The notes beneath the pieces were generated by a model, which had not been told where the DNA came from, searched no databases, and saw nothing but the letters and a program-made list of their open reading frames with translations. Of a DNA stretch of 64,000 nt, positions 44,046 through 57,592 are shown piece by piece (the stretch's first letter is position 1; every line of letters begins with the position of its first letter). The DNA is from Paeniglutamicibacter sulfureus (GTDB lineage: Bacteria; Actinomycetota; Actinomycetes; Actinomycetales; Micrococcaceae), in assembly GCF_030512175.1 (NCBI RefSeq), contig NZ_JAULBL010000001.1, positions 1,446,149 to 1,510,148 on the forward strand, written 5' to 3'. The translations under genes and the position numbers were made by a program.

Positions 44046-44653
44046 TTAATCGTCGGTCAAGGTCACGCCAATGCCGCCAACCAGGGTCGACGAGAGGTTG
44101 TAAAGCACCGCTGAGAGCATCGACAAGGCCGTGAGTAATACCACATTCACCACGGCGATGATGGTGGCAAACGAGGCAACCTGGCCCAGCGATGCGATTT
44201 CCATCAAATCGAACCCGGTTTCGGAGCCGATGATTTCGCGCAGCAACCCGTTGATGGCCTCGAAGATGCCGGTCAGGTCAAGCACCGACCACAGGACGAC
44301 GCTTGCAACGACGGTAACAATGCCAAGGGCGACCGAGAGCAGGAACGCCATCTTCAACACCGACCAGGGGTCGACCTTGGAAATGAGCAGGCGTGCCTTG
44401 CGGACCTTGGCCTTGGGTGCCGGGCGGACCAGCTGCTGTGGGCGTCCCTGTGCCGCGCCGGCGGGTCGCGGTGCGCCGGGACGTGGTGCCCCGGGGCGGG
44501 GTGCGCCTGCCGGGCGCTGCGCTGCCGAGGGCTTGGGCGCGGTTCCTGGCCGGGGCGCACCGGCGGGGCGCTGTGCCCCTACGGGTGCCTGTCGTGGCGG
44601 TGCGGGACGGGTACCACCAGTGCCGCCCGCCGGGCGGGGCGTATTCGGGGTGC

Positions 44654-44657
<4 letters not shown>
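44046..44657 (-). CDS. DUF3566 membrane protein
   Basis: 203 residues. An N-terminal ~85 residues of Pro/Ala/Gly/Arg repeats ([20 protein letters not shown]) precede a DUF3566 domain: [20 protein letters not shown], one membrane segment, a loop, then [20 protein letters not shown] and GIGVTLTDD. It is invariably downstream of gyrA in actinobacteria; role unknown. The start overlaps the gyrA stop by four bases. Confidence 0.9.
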
Positions 44658-47344
<2,687 letters not shown>

Positions 47345-47404
47345 CGATTTCTTCCTCTAGTCAAAAGTCTGTGTCTAAACGTTTTGGGAGTGCGGGATCG
47401 AGGA

Positions 47405-49498
47405 CTAGATGTCCAGGAAGCGCACGTCCTTGGCGTTTTGCTGGATGAAGTTTCGACGCGATTCGACGTCCTCGCCCATCAGCACGGAGAAGATCTGGTC
47501 CGCGGCTGCGGCGTCGTCCATGGTGATCTGGCGCAGCGTGCGGTGCTCGGGGTCCATGGTGGTGTCCCAGAGTTCCGAGTAGTCCATCTCGCCCAGGCCC
47601 TTGTAGCGCTGGATGCCGTTGTCCTTGGGCAGGCGCTTGTTCTTGGCGGCTCCGGTGGTCAGCGAGTCGTCGCGTTCCTTGTCCGAGTACACGTATTCGT
47701 GCGCGGCGTTGGACCACTTGATGCGGTACAGCGGCGGCATCGCCAGGTAGACGTAGCCGTTTTCGATCAGCGGGCGCATGAAGCGGAAGAGCAGGGTCAA
47801 CAGCAGCGTGGTGATGTGCTGGCCGTCGACGTCTGCATCGGCCATCAGCACGATCTTGTGGTACCGCAGCTTGGCCATGTCGAATTCCTCGCCAATGCCG
47901 GTGCCGAAGGCCGTGATCATGGCCTGGACCTCCGCATTGCCCAGCGCGCGGTCGAGCCGGGCACGCTCGACGTTCAGGATCTTGCCGCGCAGCGGCAGGA
48001 TGGCCTGGACCCGCGGGTTGCGACCGCGCTTGGCGGAGCCGCCTGCGGAGTCGCCCTCCACGATGAAGACCTCGCACTCGGCGGGGTTCTTCGAGGAGCA
48101 GTCGGAGAGCTTGCCGGGCATGCCGAAGGATTCCAGCGGCGATTTGCGGCGCGCGTTGTCGCGGGCCTTGCGCGCGGCCAGGCGTGCCTGGGAGGCCAGC
48201 TGGGCCTTGCGGATGATGTCGCGGGCGGTGATCGGGTTGCGCTCGAGCCAGTCGCCGAGTTCCTCGTTGACCACGCCCTGGACGAAGCCCTTGGCCATCG
48301 AGTTGCCCAGCTTGGTCTTGGTCTGGCCCTCGAACTGCGGTTCGGCGAGCTTGACGGAAATGACCGCGGTCAGGCCCTCGCGGATGTCGTCGCCCGTGAG
48401 GTTCTCGTCCTTTTCTCGCAGGATCGTCTTCTCACGCGCATAGCGGTTGATCAGCGAGGTCATGGCGGCGCGGAAGCCCTCTTCGTGGGTGCCGCCCTCA
48501 TGGGTGTTGATGGTGTTCGCGTAGGTGTGCACCGACTCCGAGTAGGCGTTGGTCCACTGCATGGCGACCTCGACGCTGATGCCCTTGGAGGTGTCCTCGG
48601 ATTCGAAGGCGATGACGTCTTCGTGGACAAGCTCGACCTTCTTGGAGGAGTTCAGGTGCTTGACGTAGTCGAGCAGACCGTCCTTGTAGAGGTAGTCGAC
48701 GACGCGGTGCTTCGGGGTGTCGTCTTTGAGTTCGTCTTCCTCCGTGGCGATCTCGTCGGCGTCGACCTCAAGGGTGCGCTCGTCGGTGAGCGTGATGCGC
48801 AGGCCCTTGTTCAGGAAGGCCATCTGCTGGAAGCGGGCGCGGAGGGTCTCGAAGTCGAAGTCGATCGAGTCGAAGATGCTGTCGTCCGGGTAGAACGTCT
48901 GCATGGTGCCGGTGGCGTCGGAATCCTCGCCCTTGACGAGGGTGCCCTGCGGCTTGCCGCCCTCGGCGAAGCTCATGCGCCAAACGCTGCCCTGACGGCG
49001 GATCTCGGTTTCCACGCGCGAGGAAAGGGCGTTGACGACGGAGATGCCCACACCGTGCAGTCCGCCGGAGACCGCGTAGCCGCCGCCGCCGAACTTTCCG
49101 CCGGCGTGCAGGATGGTCATGACGACCTCGACGGTCGGCTTGCCCTCGGTGGGGTGGATGTCCACGGGGATGCCGCGGCCGTTGTCCTCGACGCGGACGC
49201 CGCCGTCGGCCCGCATGGTGATCTTGATGTGGTCGCAGTACCCGGCAAGGGCCTCGTCGACGGAGTTGTCCACGACCTCGTAGACCAGGTGGTGCAAGCC
49301 GCGCGGGCCGGTGGAACCGATGTACATGCCGGGGCGCTTGCGCACCGCTTCGAGGCCCTCGAGAACCGTGATGTCTTGGGCGCCATAGGTGTGTTCCACC
49401 CGGCCGTTGACACTCTCATCCGCCGGCTGCGCCGCGGGGGATTCGCCGGCCTCTACGGAATCGATGGGTTCCTGGGGTGTGGTGTTATCGGTAGACAC
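47405..49498 (-). CDS. gyrB: DNA gyrase subunit B
   Basis: 697 residues. GHKL ATPase motifs [34 protein letters not shown] and [14 protein letters not shown], then the TOPRIM domain with [17 protein letters not shown] and [15 protein letters not shown] 49498 ([11 protein letters not shown]) is chosen; GAGGAG lies about 12 bases upstream. A longer frame to 49594 has no RBS. First gene of gyrB-gyrA-DUF3566. Confidence 0.96.
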   Translation of the reverse strand: MSTDNTTPQEPIDSVEAGESPAAQPADESVNGRVEHTYGAQDITVLEGLEAVRKRPGMYIGSTGPRGLHHLVYEVVDNSVDEALAGYCDHIKITMRADGGVRVEDNGRGIPVDIHPTEGKPTVEVVMTILHAGGKFGGGGYAVSGGLHGVGISVVNALSSRVETEIRRQGSVWRMSFAEGGKPQGTLVKGEDSDATGTMQTFYPDDSIFDSIDFDFETLRARFQQMAFLNKGLRITLTDERTLEVDADEIATEEDELKDDTPKHRVVDYLYKDGLLDYVKHLNSSKKVELVHEDVIAFESEDTSKGISVEVAMQWTNAYSESVHTYANTINTHEGGTHEEGFRAAMTSLINRYAREKTILREKDENLTGDDIREGLTAVISVKLAEPQFEGQTKTKLGNSMAKGFVQGVVNEELGDWLERNPITARDIIRKAQLASQARLAARKARDNARRKSPLESFGMPGKLSDCSSKNPAECEVFIVEGDSAGGSAKRGRNPRVQAILPLRGKILNVERARLDRALGNAEVQAMITAFGTGIGEEFDMAKLRYHKIVLMADADVDGQHITTLLLTLLFRFMRPLIENGYVYLAMPPLYRIKWSNAAHEYVYSDKERDDSLTTGAAKNKRLPKDNGIQRYKGLGEMDYSELWDTTMDPEHRTLRQITMDDAAAADQIFSVLMGEDVESRRNFIQQNAKDVRFLDI

Positions 49499-49754
49499 AG
49501 GTGCTACAGACTCCTCAAACAGTGGAAGGCCGAACACCGAAGGTGCCCGATCATGAACCAGCGTCCCATCGCACGGACAAGACACCTTCATCAATTCTAC
49601 CGTGTTGCGCCATATTATCCGGCATTGACGGGCAGCAACATGCCGTCATTGGCCACCAATCATGCACAGGAGCGATTTGTCCCGCCTCGAGTGGGGGGCT
49701 ATGTGGTTCGCGCGCTCTCGGTGCGCCAGTCGGCCAGCTACGCGTTTTGGTTTT

Positions 49755-50306
49755 CTACCCGTAGGTGTCGCGCGGACCTCTGCCCTTGACCGAGCGTCCG
49801 CCGTGGCGCCAGGATGGTGCGGCCGGTCCAAGGACCCGGATCACGGTGATCACTCCGGGGCCGAGTTCCCTGTCAAAGTGCTTGAGCAGTTCGTGGGAAA
49901 GCAACCGCATTTGCGTGGCCCAGGTGGTGGAGTCGCAGCGCACCACCACGGTGGAGTCCTCGAACGACTCGGGGATGCAATGCGCAGCAATCTGCGGGCC
50001 CACCAGTTCGCTCCAGCGCGAAAGCACCGAGCCCACGGCCACCGGTGCGCTCCAGCCGCGGTCGCGCACGATCTTGCCGAAGAGGTTGCCGATTTCCTGG
50101 GGGTCGCGCCCGTCAGAGTATTTTGCCGGCGCGGAACTCGCTCGTCTCTTGGCTTTGCGCGCGGCGGCATTCTCTTCGAACTTGGCTGCCTTCGCCGCGT
50201 CGATCCGGGCCTCCCCTCGACTCAGTGCCGCTTCGCGCATGCGGTTGAGGATGGCGCGGGCGGCGTCCAATGCCTCCGGGGCGTGCGGGTCTTTTTCCTC
50301 GCTCAC
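49755..50306 (-). CDS. dciA: DciA (DUF721), replicative helicase loader
   Basis: 183 residues. A charged N-terminal region leads to the DUF721 core SAPVAVGSVLSRWSELVGPQ, IAAHCIPESFEDSTVVVRCD and WATQMRLLSHELLKHFDREL. DciA loads or operates the DnaB helicase in bacteria lacking DnaC. The start overlaps the recF stop by four bases, the usual recF-dciA coupling. Confidence 0.9.
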   Translation of the reverse strand: MSEEKDPHAPEALDAARAILNRMREAALSRGEARIDAAKAAKFEENAAARKAKRRASSAPAKYSDGRDPQEIGNLFGKIVRDRGWSAPVAVGSVLSRWSELVGPQIAAHCIPESFEDSTVVVRCDSTTWATQMRLLSHELLKHFDRELGPGVITVIRVLGPAAPSWRHGGRSVKGRGPRDTYG

Positions 50307-51499
50307 GAGTGCACCGCTCCCGGACTGACCTTCAGGAAGGTGCCGCCGAGCTCCCCGGGGACATCCCCGGCAACCGCGGCGGTGACTATCACCTGGTCCG
50401 CGCCGGCAACTATGGACGCCAGGCGGGTGCGCCGGGTGGCATCGAGTTCGGCAAACACATCGTCCAGGATCAGAATCGGGCCGGCCCCGGGCCGCGGGTC
50501 GTCCTCGCCCATGACCTTGTACGCGGCAAGCCGCAGCGCCAGGGCCAGCGACCAGGTTTCCCCGTGGCTGGCATAACCCTTGGCGGGGGCGCCTCCCAGG
50601 GTCAGCAGGACATCGTCGCGGTGCGGACCCACAAGGGTGATGCCGCGTTCAAGTTCCTTGGCGCGCGTATTCAACAGGGCCGCGAGGAACATCTCTTCGA
50701 GTTCCTCCGTGGTGGCGTCCAACAGCGCAGCGGGTGCCACCCGTGAGGCTTCCTCCTCCGGGACCCCGGAGGAGGATTCCTCGCCGTCAAAATCGGCCAG
50801 GACCGTGCATTGGTAGTAGGCGCGGGCTTCCTTGTTGGCGTCGGCCAGCGATGCGTAGGCAGCACCCATGTAGGGCGAAAGCAGGCGGAGCACCTCGAGC
50901 CGCCCGCGCAGCACCCGTGCCCCGGCACGGGCAAGATGCGTGTCCCAGACATCGAGCGTGGATTCGTGGGCCGTGGAGGGTTTTCCCCCGGCCCGGGCGG
51001 ATTTCAGCAGGGCATTGCGCTGTTTGAGCACCCGCTCATAGTCCCCGCGGGTCGCCGCCTCGCCAGGACGCAGGGTGACCAGCAGTTCGTCGAGGAAACG
51101 GCGTCTATTGGACGGATCCCCCTTGACCAGGGCCAGGTCTTCAGGGGCAAAGAGCACCGTGCGGACGATTCCCAGGATGTCTCGCGCCCGCACCGGGTTG
51201 GCGCGGTTGATGCGGGCACGGTTTGCCTTGCCGGCGGTTATTTCCACCTCGATGGTGGTCACCAGCTTGGCCCGTTGGACGCGCGCCCGAACCAAGGCTC
51301 GGTCGGTGCCAAAACGCAGAAGTGGCGCGTCGTTGGTGACGCGGTGTGAGGAAAGGGTTGCCAGGTAGCCGATGGCTTCGACGATGTTGGTCTTGCCGAC
51401 GCCGTTGGAACCTACCAGGACATTGGTGCCGGGCCCCAGCTCGACATCGGCTTGCGCATAGGAGCGAAAGTCGGTGAGAGAGACATGTGAGATATACAC
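50303..51499 (-). CDS. recF: recombination mediator RecF
   Basis: 398 residues. Walker A is LVGSNGVGKTNIVEAI (near residue 31), the SMC-like signature region includes SHGETWSLALALRLA, and Walker B is ILILDDVFAELD. RecF works with RecO and RecR to load RecA at gaps. It is separated from dnaN by a 172-bp gap with a terminator; the downstream dciA overlaps its stop. Confidence 0.95.
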   Translation of the reverse strand: MYISHVSLTDFRSYAQADVELGPGTNVLVGSNGVGKTNIVEAIGYLATLSSHRVTNDAPLLRFGTDRALVRARVQRAKLVTTIEVEITAGKANRARINRANPVRARDILGIVRTVLFAPEDLALVKGDPSNRRRFLDELLVTLRPGEAATRGDYERVLKQRNALLKSARAGGKPSTAHESTLDVWDTHLARAGARVLRGRLEVLRLLSPYMGAAYASLADANKEARAYYQCTVLADFDGEESSSGVPEEEASRVAPAALLDATTEELEEMFLAALLNTRAKELERGITLVGPHRDDVLLTLGGAPAKGYASHGETWSLALALRLAAYKVMGEDDPRPGAGPILILDDVFAELDATRRTRLASIVAGADQVIVTAAVAGDVPGELGGTFLKVSPGAVHS

Positions 51500-51581
51500 C
51501 TAGACGTCCTGCGGTGGGATCAAGGGGCGGGGTGCCGTCGATCGGGTGATGAAGGCCTGGCGGAAACCGCCAAGAAAAGTC

Positions 51582-51626
51582 GTGTTCGACCGCTCCGGTT
51601 GGAGCGGACGTGGAGCGGTCGAACAC
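51582..51626 (-). terminator. terminator between dnaN and recF
   Basis: GTGTTCGACCGCTCC (51582-51596) and GGAGCGGTCGAACAC (51612-51626) pair perfectly over 15 bp. On the reverse strand the hairpin is followed by GACTTTTCTT, so it probably ends the dnaN transcript. Confidence 0.75.
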
Positions 51627-51671
51627 GGGATTGCAACGGGGAAGAAAACCAGGTTTTCCCCCGCTTGCAAC

Positions 51672-52802
51672 CTAATTGGGCAAGTTTGGTAGGCGCACCG
51701 GCATGACCAGGTAACGGTACTGGTCGCTGTCCTGTCCGTCCAGGGACGACTGCGCCGTCATCATGGCCGGCTTCGGGGCACTGGTGAAGGAGAACCGCAC
51801 GAATTCGCTGTCGAATGCGTTCAGTCCCTCGCTCAGGTAGGCGGGGTTGAATGCAACGGTGATTTCCTCGCCGTCGATCTGCGCCTCGATGGATTCCTCG
51901 GCCTGGGCATCTTCCCCGGTGCCGGCATCGAGGGACAGCTGGCCGCCGGCGAACGATAGCCGGACCGGGGTGTTGCGCTCGGCAACGACCGCCACGCGGC
52001 GGACAGCTTCCATGAGGTCCGAGGTGCGCACGGTGGCATGAATCGGCGTGTTTTCGGGGAAGAGGGAGCGGATCTTGGGGTAGTCCCCGTCCACGAGCAA
52101 CGAGGTCGTCCGGCGGTTTCCGCTTTCAAATCCAATGAGTTCGTTGCCTTCGCCCAGGGCGATCTTCAGTTCGCCGGCGGAGCCAAGGGTCTTAGCGACC
52201 TCATTCAGGGTCTTGGCCTTGACCAACGCAGAGGTGGAAATACCGGACTGCGAGGGCTTCCAGTGGACCTCGCGCATGGCAAGGCGGTACCGGTCTGTCG
52301 CCAGGAACGTGATCAGGTCGTCTTCGATTTCCATCTTGACGCCGGTGAGGATCGGGAGGGTGTCGTCTTTGGACGCTGCAACGATGACCTGGTTGATCGC
52401 GTGGGCAAAAGCCTCGCCATCGACGACGCCGGTAACCTCTGGAAGCACTGGAAGTTCCGGATACTCGGCCACCGGCATGGTGGCCAGGTGGAATCGGCTT
52501 CGTCCGCAGGTGAGAGTGACCTTGGTGCCATCGGTTTCGATGACTGCGGTGGCGTTTGGAAGGCTCCGGCAAATTTCGGCCAACAACTTGCCCGAGACCA
52601 GGATGGTTCCCTCGGTTGCGACATCCGCGGCGATCTCGAGGTGCGCAGAAATTTCGTAGTCGAACCCTGCCAGCGAAACAGTGCCGCTGGTCGCGGTGAT
52701 GAGGATGCCTGAAAGCACCGGTGAGGGCGGTCGCTGAGAGAGTGAACGGGCGGTCCAGGATACGGCTTCGGCCAATACATCCTTTTCAACGCTGAACTTC
52801 AC
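51672..52802 (-). CDS. dnaN: DNA polymerase III beta clamp
   Basis: 376 residues, three-domain sliding clamp (MKFSVEKDVLAEAVSWTARS start, YRLAMREVHWK, C-terminal YRYLVMPVRLPN). It tethers polymerase III. The start is GTG 52802, with AAGGCGG upstream. It faces away from dnaA across the origin region only in spacing: both are transcribed on the reverse strand. Confidence 0.96.
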   Translation of the reverse strand: MKFSVEKDVLAEAVSWTARSLSQRPPSPVLSGILITATSGTVSLAGFDYEISAHLEIAADVATEGTILVSGKLLAEICRSLPNATAVIETDGTKVTLTCGRSRFHLATMPVAEYPELPVLPEVTGVVDGEAFAHAINQVIVAASKDDTLPILTGVKMEIEDDLITFLATDRYRLAMREVHWKPSQSGISTSALVKAKTLNEVAKTLGSAGELKIALGEGNELIGFESGNRRTTSLLVDGDYPKIRSLFPENTPIHATVRTSDLMEAVRRVAVVAERNTPVRLSFAGGQLSLDAGTGEDAQAEESIEAQIDGEEITVAFNPAYLSEGLNAFDSEFVRFSFTSAPKPAMMTAQSSLDGQDSDQYRYLVMPVRLPNLPN

Positions 52803-53770
52803 GAAGTGGTCCGCCTTTCACGACGAAGTCGACAGTACTTGACTTAAAGCAAGCTTAGCGGCTCGGAAAAAATCCAAACCCAGAACCGATCCTTGGACCG
52901 GCGTGCGTTGACACGCTTGCTTTTGAACCGACTGCAGCTGATGGCAGAACTACGGCACAGCCTTCGAGCATACCGGCTTTTGAGACTCGCAAACGATGAT
53001 CCTGCCTGTGGCTTGTGTGTGAAACGCGATGACTTTAGCCGAAACCGGAAACCTGTGGCTTCTCTGAAGCAACGAAACGAACGGGGGTGTGCACTGTCCT
53101 GAACAAGCGCGCTGTAGCAAGAGAAGCCACTCAATCGAGGCAGCCGATATCACAGGTTGTTTTCGGCAGCCCCGACTATCTGAAGAGCACAAAACGCAGA
53201 CGGAAGGAGCATGAAGTTTCGGTATCCGAGGTCTTGGCCGGAGTGATACGCGTTTTACGGAGTGCTAGCTAAAATCCAGGTTTCTTCGTCTTGACCAAGG
53301 GGGAGCGGACCACAAGTTCCTTCCAACGGCGAATCCAGTCCGGCCCGATGGTGGCGTCCTGAGTGGGATGTTCCATATCGGAGAAGCAGAAATTCGGGCG
53401 TCTATCTTGGCGGGCAACTCGGCTGCAAGGAACCCATGGGAGCGAGGCAAACGATGGCGATATGGGCCTTTGGGGCCCGGGGACGGAAAAGAGGTCTTGT
53501 TATCTGGATGAATAAGAAAGATGGGATTAGTAGTGTTAATAACCCCTGTGGATACTGTGGATAAGTACCCTCCGCCGCGGGAACGCACCAATTATGCATG
53601 TGCACAACATGTGATTGGGCGTGACACTGAGTGTCACGCCCCGGTGGATAACTTTCTGCGTAAATTAAGGGATCCACAGTGACCCCTGTGGTTATCCGCA
53701 GGTAATCGCCGTAGTCCACTTAACTGTCCACAGGTTTATCCACACCTGTGGTTATTGGGTCAAGGAGCCC
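52803..53770. other. oriC: replication origin region (oriC), dnaA-dnaN intergenic
   Basis: 968 bases without a gene between dnaA and dnaN, the usual actinobacterial origin site. Perfect DnaA boxes are at 53556-53564 (-) and 53736-53744 (+). Near boxes include TGTGGATAC 53547-53555, GGTGGATAA 53644-53652 and TTATCCGCA 53692-53700. The boxes crowd the dnaA-proximal 250 bp. A perfect 11-bp-arm palindrome sits among them at 53617-53641. The dnaN-proximal 450 bp are AT-richer with no obvious boxes. Confidence 0.85.
53617..53641. repeat. perfect inverted repeat within oriC
   Basis: GGGCGTGACAC and GTGTCACGCCC flank TGA. The symmetry is perfect over 11 bp, and the site lies between DnaA boxes. It could be an operator for an initiation regulator or an extruded structure. 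Confidence 0.85.
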
Positions 53771-55183
53771 CTAGCCTTCTCGCTGACGTTGCTTGATCCG
53801 GTTGGTCAGTTCGGTGACCTGGTTGAAGATTGCCCGACGCTCGGCCATGAGTTCGCGAATTTTCCGGTCGGCGTGAATCACCGTGGTGTGGTCACGGCCG
53901 CCAAGTTCTTGGCCGATCTTTGGCAAGGACATATCAGTGAGTTCCCGCAACAGGTACATGGCGATTTGCCGTGCTGTCACCAAAGTCCTGGTTCTGGATT
54001 TGCTGTTGAGTTCTTCAATTGTGAGATTGAAGTACTCGGCAGTCTGGGCAACGATCGTGGCCGGGGTGATTTCCTGCGCACCCTCGTCGGTGATCAAATC
54101 CTTCAGGACTGTCTCGGCAAGGCTCATGTCAACGGTTTGGTTATTGAGTGAGGCGAAGGCCGTCACGCGGATCAACGCACCCTCAAGCTCGCGAATGTTC
54201 GTGGAGATCTTGGAAGCGATGTACTCCATGACCTCGTCGGGCGCGGAGAGATTCTCGGCAGTGGCCTTCTTACGCAGAATGGCAATACGGGTTTCGAGTT
54301 CTGGAGGCTGGATATCGGTGAGCAAGCCCCATTCGAATCGTGAACGCATCCGATCCTCGAAGCCTGACAGCTGCTTTGGCGGCAGATCAGAGGTGATCAC
54401 GACCTGCTTGTTGTGATTGTGTAGCGCGTTGAACGTGTGGAAGAACTCTTCCTGGGTGGCGTCCTTGTTGGCCAAGAACTGGATGTCGTCGATGAGAAGG
54501 ATGTCGACATTCCGGTAAGTCTGTTTGAAGCTGGCACCTTCGTCGTCCCGGATGGAGTTGATGAAGTCGTTGGTGAATTCCTCGGAATTTACGTAGCGGA
54601 CGCGGATTCCGTTATAGAGATGCCGGGCATAGTGACCGATGGCATGGAGCAAGTGGGTCTTGCCCAAACCCGAATCGCCGTAGATGAACAGGGGGTTGTA
54701 CGCCTTGGCCGGAGCCTCTGCGACCGCAACCGCAGCGGCGTGGGCGAAACGGTTCGAGGAACCGATAACAAATGTGTCGAAGATGTATTTGGGGTTCAGC
54801 CGGCCAAATTCCTGGGAATTGGACGGTGGCGACGGCTGCGGAAGGACATCGCTGATGCGCGCCTTGGGAACCGGGGGCAGCTCGACGGGGGGAGCCGGAG
54901 CCTCCTCTGGGACCAGATCCGAGTCGATGCTGAACGCACAGCGGATATCTGACTGGAAAACCAGCTTTAGAGACTGTTCCAGGGGATCCTTGAGCTGTGT
55001 TTGGAGAACGTCACGAGTCAACTCATTGGGTACCGCCAGCAACAGGGTTGTCCCGATCAGACCTTGGGGCTGAGCCAAGGCGGCAAATGCACGCTGCATG
55101 GGAGTGACACGGTCGTCTTGTTCGACATGGCGAACTACCTGGCGCCAGGCACTGCCGACACTATTGGTCTCGTCTGTGCTCAC
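53771..55183 (-). CDS. dnaA: chromosomal replication initiator DnaA
   Basis: 470 residues. Domain I ([14 protein letters not shown]) and a proline-rich linker precede the AAA+ domain with Walker A ([16 protein letters not shown]), Walker B ([14 protein letters not shown]) and sensor regions. Domain IV carries the DnaA signature [16 protein letters not shown] that reads TTATCCACA. GTG 55183 ([13 protein letters not shown]) is used; longer frames lack an RBS. DnaA boxes on both flanks imply autoregulation. Confidence 0.97.
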   Translation of the reverse strand: MSTDETNSVGSAWRQVVRHVEQDDRVTPMQRAFAALAQPQGLIGTTLLLAVPNELTRDVLQTQLKDPLEQSLKLVFQSDIRCAFSIDSDLVPEEAPAPPVELPPVPKARISDVLPQPSPPSNSQEFGRLNPKYIFDTFVIGSSNRFAHAAAVAVAEAPAKAYNPLFIYGDSGLGKTHLLHAIGHYARHLYNGIRVRYVNSEEFTNDFINSIRDDEGASFKQTYRNVDILLIDDIQFLANKDATQEEFFHTFNALHNHNKQVVITSDLPPKQLSGFEDRMRSRFEWGLLTDIQPPELETRIAILRKKATAENLSAPDEVMEYIASKISTNIRELEGALIRVTAFASLNNQTVDMSLAETVLKDLITDEGAQEITPATIVAQTAEYFNLTIEELNSKSRTRTLVTARQIAMYLLRELTDMSLPKIGQELGGRDHTTVIHADRKIRELMAERRAIFNQVTELTNRIKQRQREG

Positions 55184-55684
55184 AGTTAGGCCCCTTCGTT
55201 TTCTTACATCGACCAAACGGGCGACGAATGGGGCCGGCAACGACCGGACCCAACGGAATGATTCTAGCCGTCATCCACAGCGTTATGCACAGACGGTGGA
55301 TAACTTGAGGTGGATATCTCCCGAGGGCTTGCAAATCTGCGTGTTAGCAAGTAAAAATTGACAACTAGGACCATGGTGTCAGACCCGATATTCGCTAGTT
55401 TTAAGCGTTTATCCACCGGGCTATCCACAATTAACATCACATCACGCACAGTGGTCCTTGCCGGGCCATGGTCGGTTCAATTTGACGTACCCTCACTTCC
55501 ACCCCTATCGTTGTGTAGTCCTATGTGTGCACTTTTGGCACTGTGAGGTGCCTTCGAAAGTCTTCGGATTATCGAAAGCTCGGAGCAGTCCACGAGGGCC
55601 ACCTGAATACGAGCGTCGGCCTGTTCTTCCCTACTTATTAGCAACGGGCAAGGCGCATCACATGATCGTCTTGGAGTTACTACC
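55184..55684. promoter_or_regulatory. dnaA-rpmH divergent control region with DnaA boxes
   Basis: 500 bases without a gene. Box-like 9-mers are TCATCCACA (55271), TTATGCACA (55283), GGTGGATAA (55295), TTATCCACC (55409) and CTATCCACA (55421), each within one or two bases of consensus. A promoter-like TTGACG (55482-55487), 18-bp spacer and TATCGT (55506-55511) point toward rpmH. DnaA probably controls its own promoter here. Confidence 0.65.
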
Positions 55685-55822
55685 GTGAGCAAGCGGACTT
55701 TTCAGCCGAATAACCGTCGTCGTGCCAAGAAGCACGGTTTCCGACTTCGTATGCGTACCCGTGCAGGCCGTGCCATCTTGGCAACCCGCCGTGGCAAGGG
55801 TCGCGTCGAACTTTCTGCATAA
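55685..55822 (+). CDS. rpmH: ribosomal protein bL34
   Basis: 45 residues, highly basic ([20 protein letters not shown], then [20 protein letters not shown]), matching bL34 throughout. GTG 55685 is preceded by GGAG. First gene of the rpmH-rnpA-yidD-yidC-jag-rsmG block, divergent from dnaA. Confidence 0.97.
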   Translation: MSKRTFQPNNRRRAKKHGFRLRMRTRAGRAILATRRGKGRVELSA

Positions 55823-55897
55823 CCATTAAGCACTACTGTCCTGAAATAGCGCAGGTTTTCGTGGATTCTTTGTTTTACAGACTCGACGCGTGACGTC

Positions 55898-56266
55898 GTG
55901 TTGCCAAAGAATCAGCGATTGCGCCTTTCGAAGGACTTTACAGCCACTGTACGTTCCGGCGCCCGAACTGGGCGCCGGAACGTAGTGCTATATGCACGGG
56001 TTCGCTCTGAAGAACCCCGGGGCAATAACCGTTTTGGTTTCATCGTTTCCAAGGCCGTTGGCAATGCCGTGCACCGCAATCTCGTCAAGCGAAGAATGCG
56101 TGCATTGGCTCAGCAGTTCGCTGCGGATGCCACCGGCCTCGACGTCGTGCTCCGGGCATTACCTGGTTCTGCCGACATCGAATGGGACGAGCTAGGCCAG
56201 CAAGTCCGTTCTGGGCTTGATTCGGTTGTCCGTAAGGCGGGTGCTAAGCATGAAAAAGGATCGTAG
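55898..56266 (+). CDS. rnpA: ribonuclease P protein component
   Basis: 122 residues. LPKNQRLRLSKDFTATVRSG, NRFGFIVSKAVGNAVHRNLV and the RNA-binding RNR motif region KRRMRALAQQFA are typical. It assists RNase P RNA in tRNA 5' maturation. GTG 55898 lacks a strong RBS. The stop lies inside yidD, which overlaps by 17 bases. Confidence 0.94.
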   Translation: MLPKNQRLRLSKDFTATVRSGARTGRRNVVLYARVRSEEPRGNNRFGFIVSKAVGNAVHRNLVKRRMRALAQQFAADATGLDVVLRALPGSADIEWDELGQQVRSGLDSVVRKAGAKHEKGS

Positions 56267-56609
56267 GCCCAGAACCGGGCTCATCTGGTTCCTTATAGAT
56301 ATCCCGAGAAATCTCATCATCGGGTTTCTCATGGTGTATCGAAAGATCATTTCGCCTGTCTACGGCGACGTCTGTCGTTACTTTCCCAGCTGTTCGGCCT
56401 ACGGCCTTGAAGCAGTCACGGTACATGGCACCATCAAAGGCATCGGATTAACCATATGGCGTGTCTTAAGATGTAATCCTTTTAGCCATGGCGGGATCGA
56501 TTACGTTCCCGAAGGCCGGCGAATTTGGCCAGAAGGCAAGACCCCCAAGATCATGGTGATGAATCATCCTCCGATTCCCGCCGACGAAGACGCCGCAGAT
56601 GCGGCCTGA
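56250..56609 (+). CDS. yidD: membrane protein insertion efficiency factor YidD
   Basis: 119 residues. The conserved core MVYRKIISPVYGDVCRYFPS, CSAYGLEAVTVHGTIKGIGL and RVLRCNPFSHGGIDYVP is intact, with the family's cysteines. The N-terminal amphipathic helix binds the membrane. It starts 17 bases before the rnpA stop and lies 15 bases ahead of yidC. Confidence 0.92.
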   Translation: MKKDRRPRTGLIWFLIDIPRNLIIGFLMVYRKIISPVYGDVCRYFPSCSAYGLEAVTVHGTIKGIGLTIWRVLRCNPFSHGGIDYVPEGRRIWPEGKTPKIMVMNHPPIPADEDAADAA

Positions 56610-56624
56610 GGAGCATGACCGGTA

Positions 56625-57590
56625 ATGACAAATTTCTTTGACCTGCTGCTGAGCCCGTTTCGGTATGTAGTTTCGTGGATCCTCTGGGCCTTCCACGAAT
56701 TGTTCACGCTCATAGGACTTGATCCCAACTCGGGGTGGACGTGGGCGCTGTCCATCATCTTCCTGGTGCTCTTGATCCGTACGGCCTTGATCCCGGTCTT
56801 CGTCAAGCAGATCAAGGCACAGCGCGCCATGCAGGCCCTGCAGCCGGACCTGCGCAAGCTTCAGGCCAAGTACAAGGGCAAGAAAGACCAGCTTTCGCAG
56901 CAGGCCATGATTGCGGAGCAGCGTCAGCTCTTCAAGAAACACAAGACGAACCCGTTGTCGTCCTGCCTGCCGATGCTCGTGCAGATGCCGTTCTTCTTCG
57001 CACTGTTTACGGTTTTGAACAACGCTTCCAAGGCCAGCGCAAGCAATTCGTCCGTTGGCGCGCTTTCGGCAGAACACATCAAAAGCTTTGACGCGTCGTC
57101 CATCTTTGGCGCTCGCCTTTCCGACACCTTCCTGAACACTTTGAATTCCGGGGCTCCGAGCGCCGCGGTGATCATTGTTGCCATCATCATGATTCTTGCC
57201 ATGACGGCTTCGCAGTTCATTACGCAAAAGCAGATCATGTCCAAGAACATGACGAAGGAAGCCCTCGAGGGTCCCTTCATGCAGCAGCAGAAAATCATGC
57301 TCTACATCCTTCCGTTGGTCTTCGGTATTGGTGGCATCAACTTCCCGATCGGTGTCTTGATCTACTGGACCGCCACGAACCTTTGGACCTTGGGCCAGCA
57401 GTACTACGTCATTCGCAACAACCCGACTCCGGGTTCCCAGGCAGAACGCGAACTCAATGAGCGCCGTGCAGCCAAGGGCCTGCCTCCGGTTGGCCAGAAG
57501 AAGGCAGAAGCGGAAGCCGCGGCGGTAGTAGTTGAAGAGCCAAAGGTGCAGCGTGTCCAGCCCCAGCGCAAGAACAGGAAGAAGAAGTAG
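56625..57590 (+). CDS. yidC: membrane protein insertase YidC
   Basis: 321 residues, Gram-positive type without a large periplasmic domain. An N-terminal segment (PFRYVVSWILWAFHELFTLI), the charged hairpin KQIKAQRAMQALQPDLRKLQ, and four further membrane segments including PLSSCLPMLVQMPFFFALF and NFPIGVLIYWTATNLWTLG. A basic tail (RKNRKKK) may contact ribosomes. It inserts and folds membrane proteins. Confidence 0.95.
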   Translation: MTNFFDLLLSPFRYVVSWILWAFHELFTLIGLDPNSGWTWALSIIFLVLLIRTALIPVFVKQIKAQRAMQALQPDLRKLQAKYKGKKDQLSQQAMIAEQRQLFKKHKTNPLSSCLPMLVQMPFFFALFTVLNNASKASASNSSVGALSAEHIKSFDASSIFGARLSDTFLNTLNSGAPSAAVIIVAIIMILAMTASQFITQKQIMSKNMTKEALEGPFMQQQKIMLYILPLVFGIGGINFPIGVLIYWTATNLWTLGQQYYVIRNNPTPGSQAERELNERRAAKGLPPVGQKKAEAEAAAVVVEEPKVQRVQPQRKNRKKK

Positions 57591-57592
57591 CC

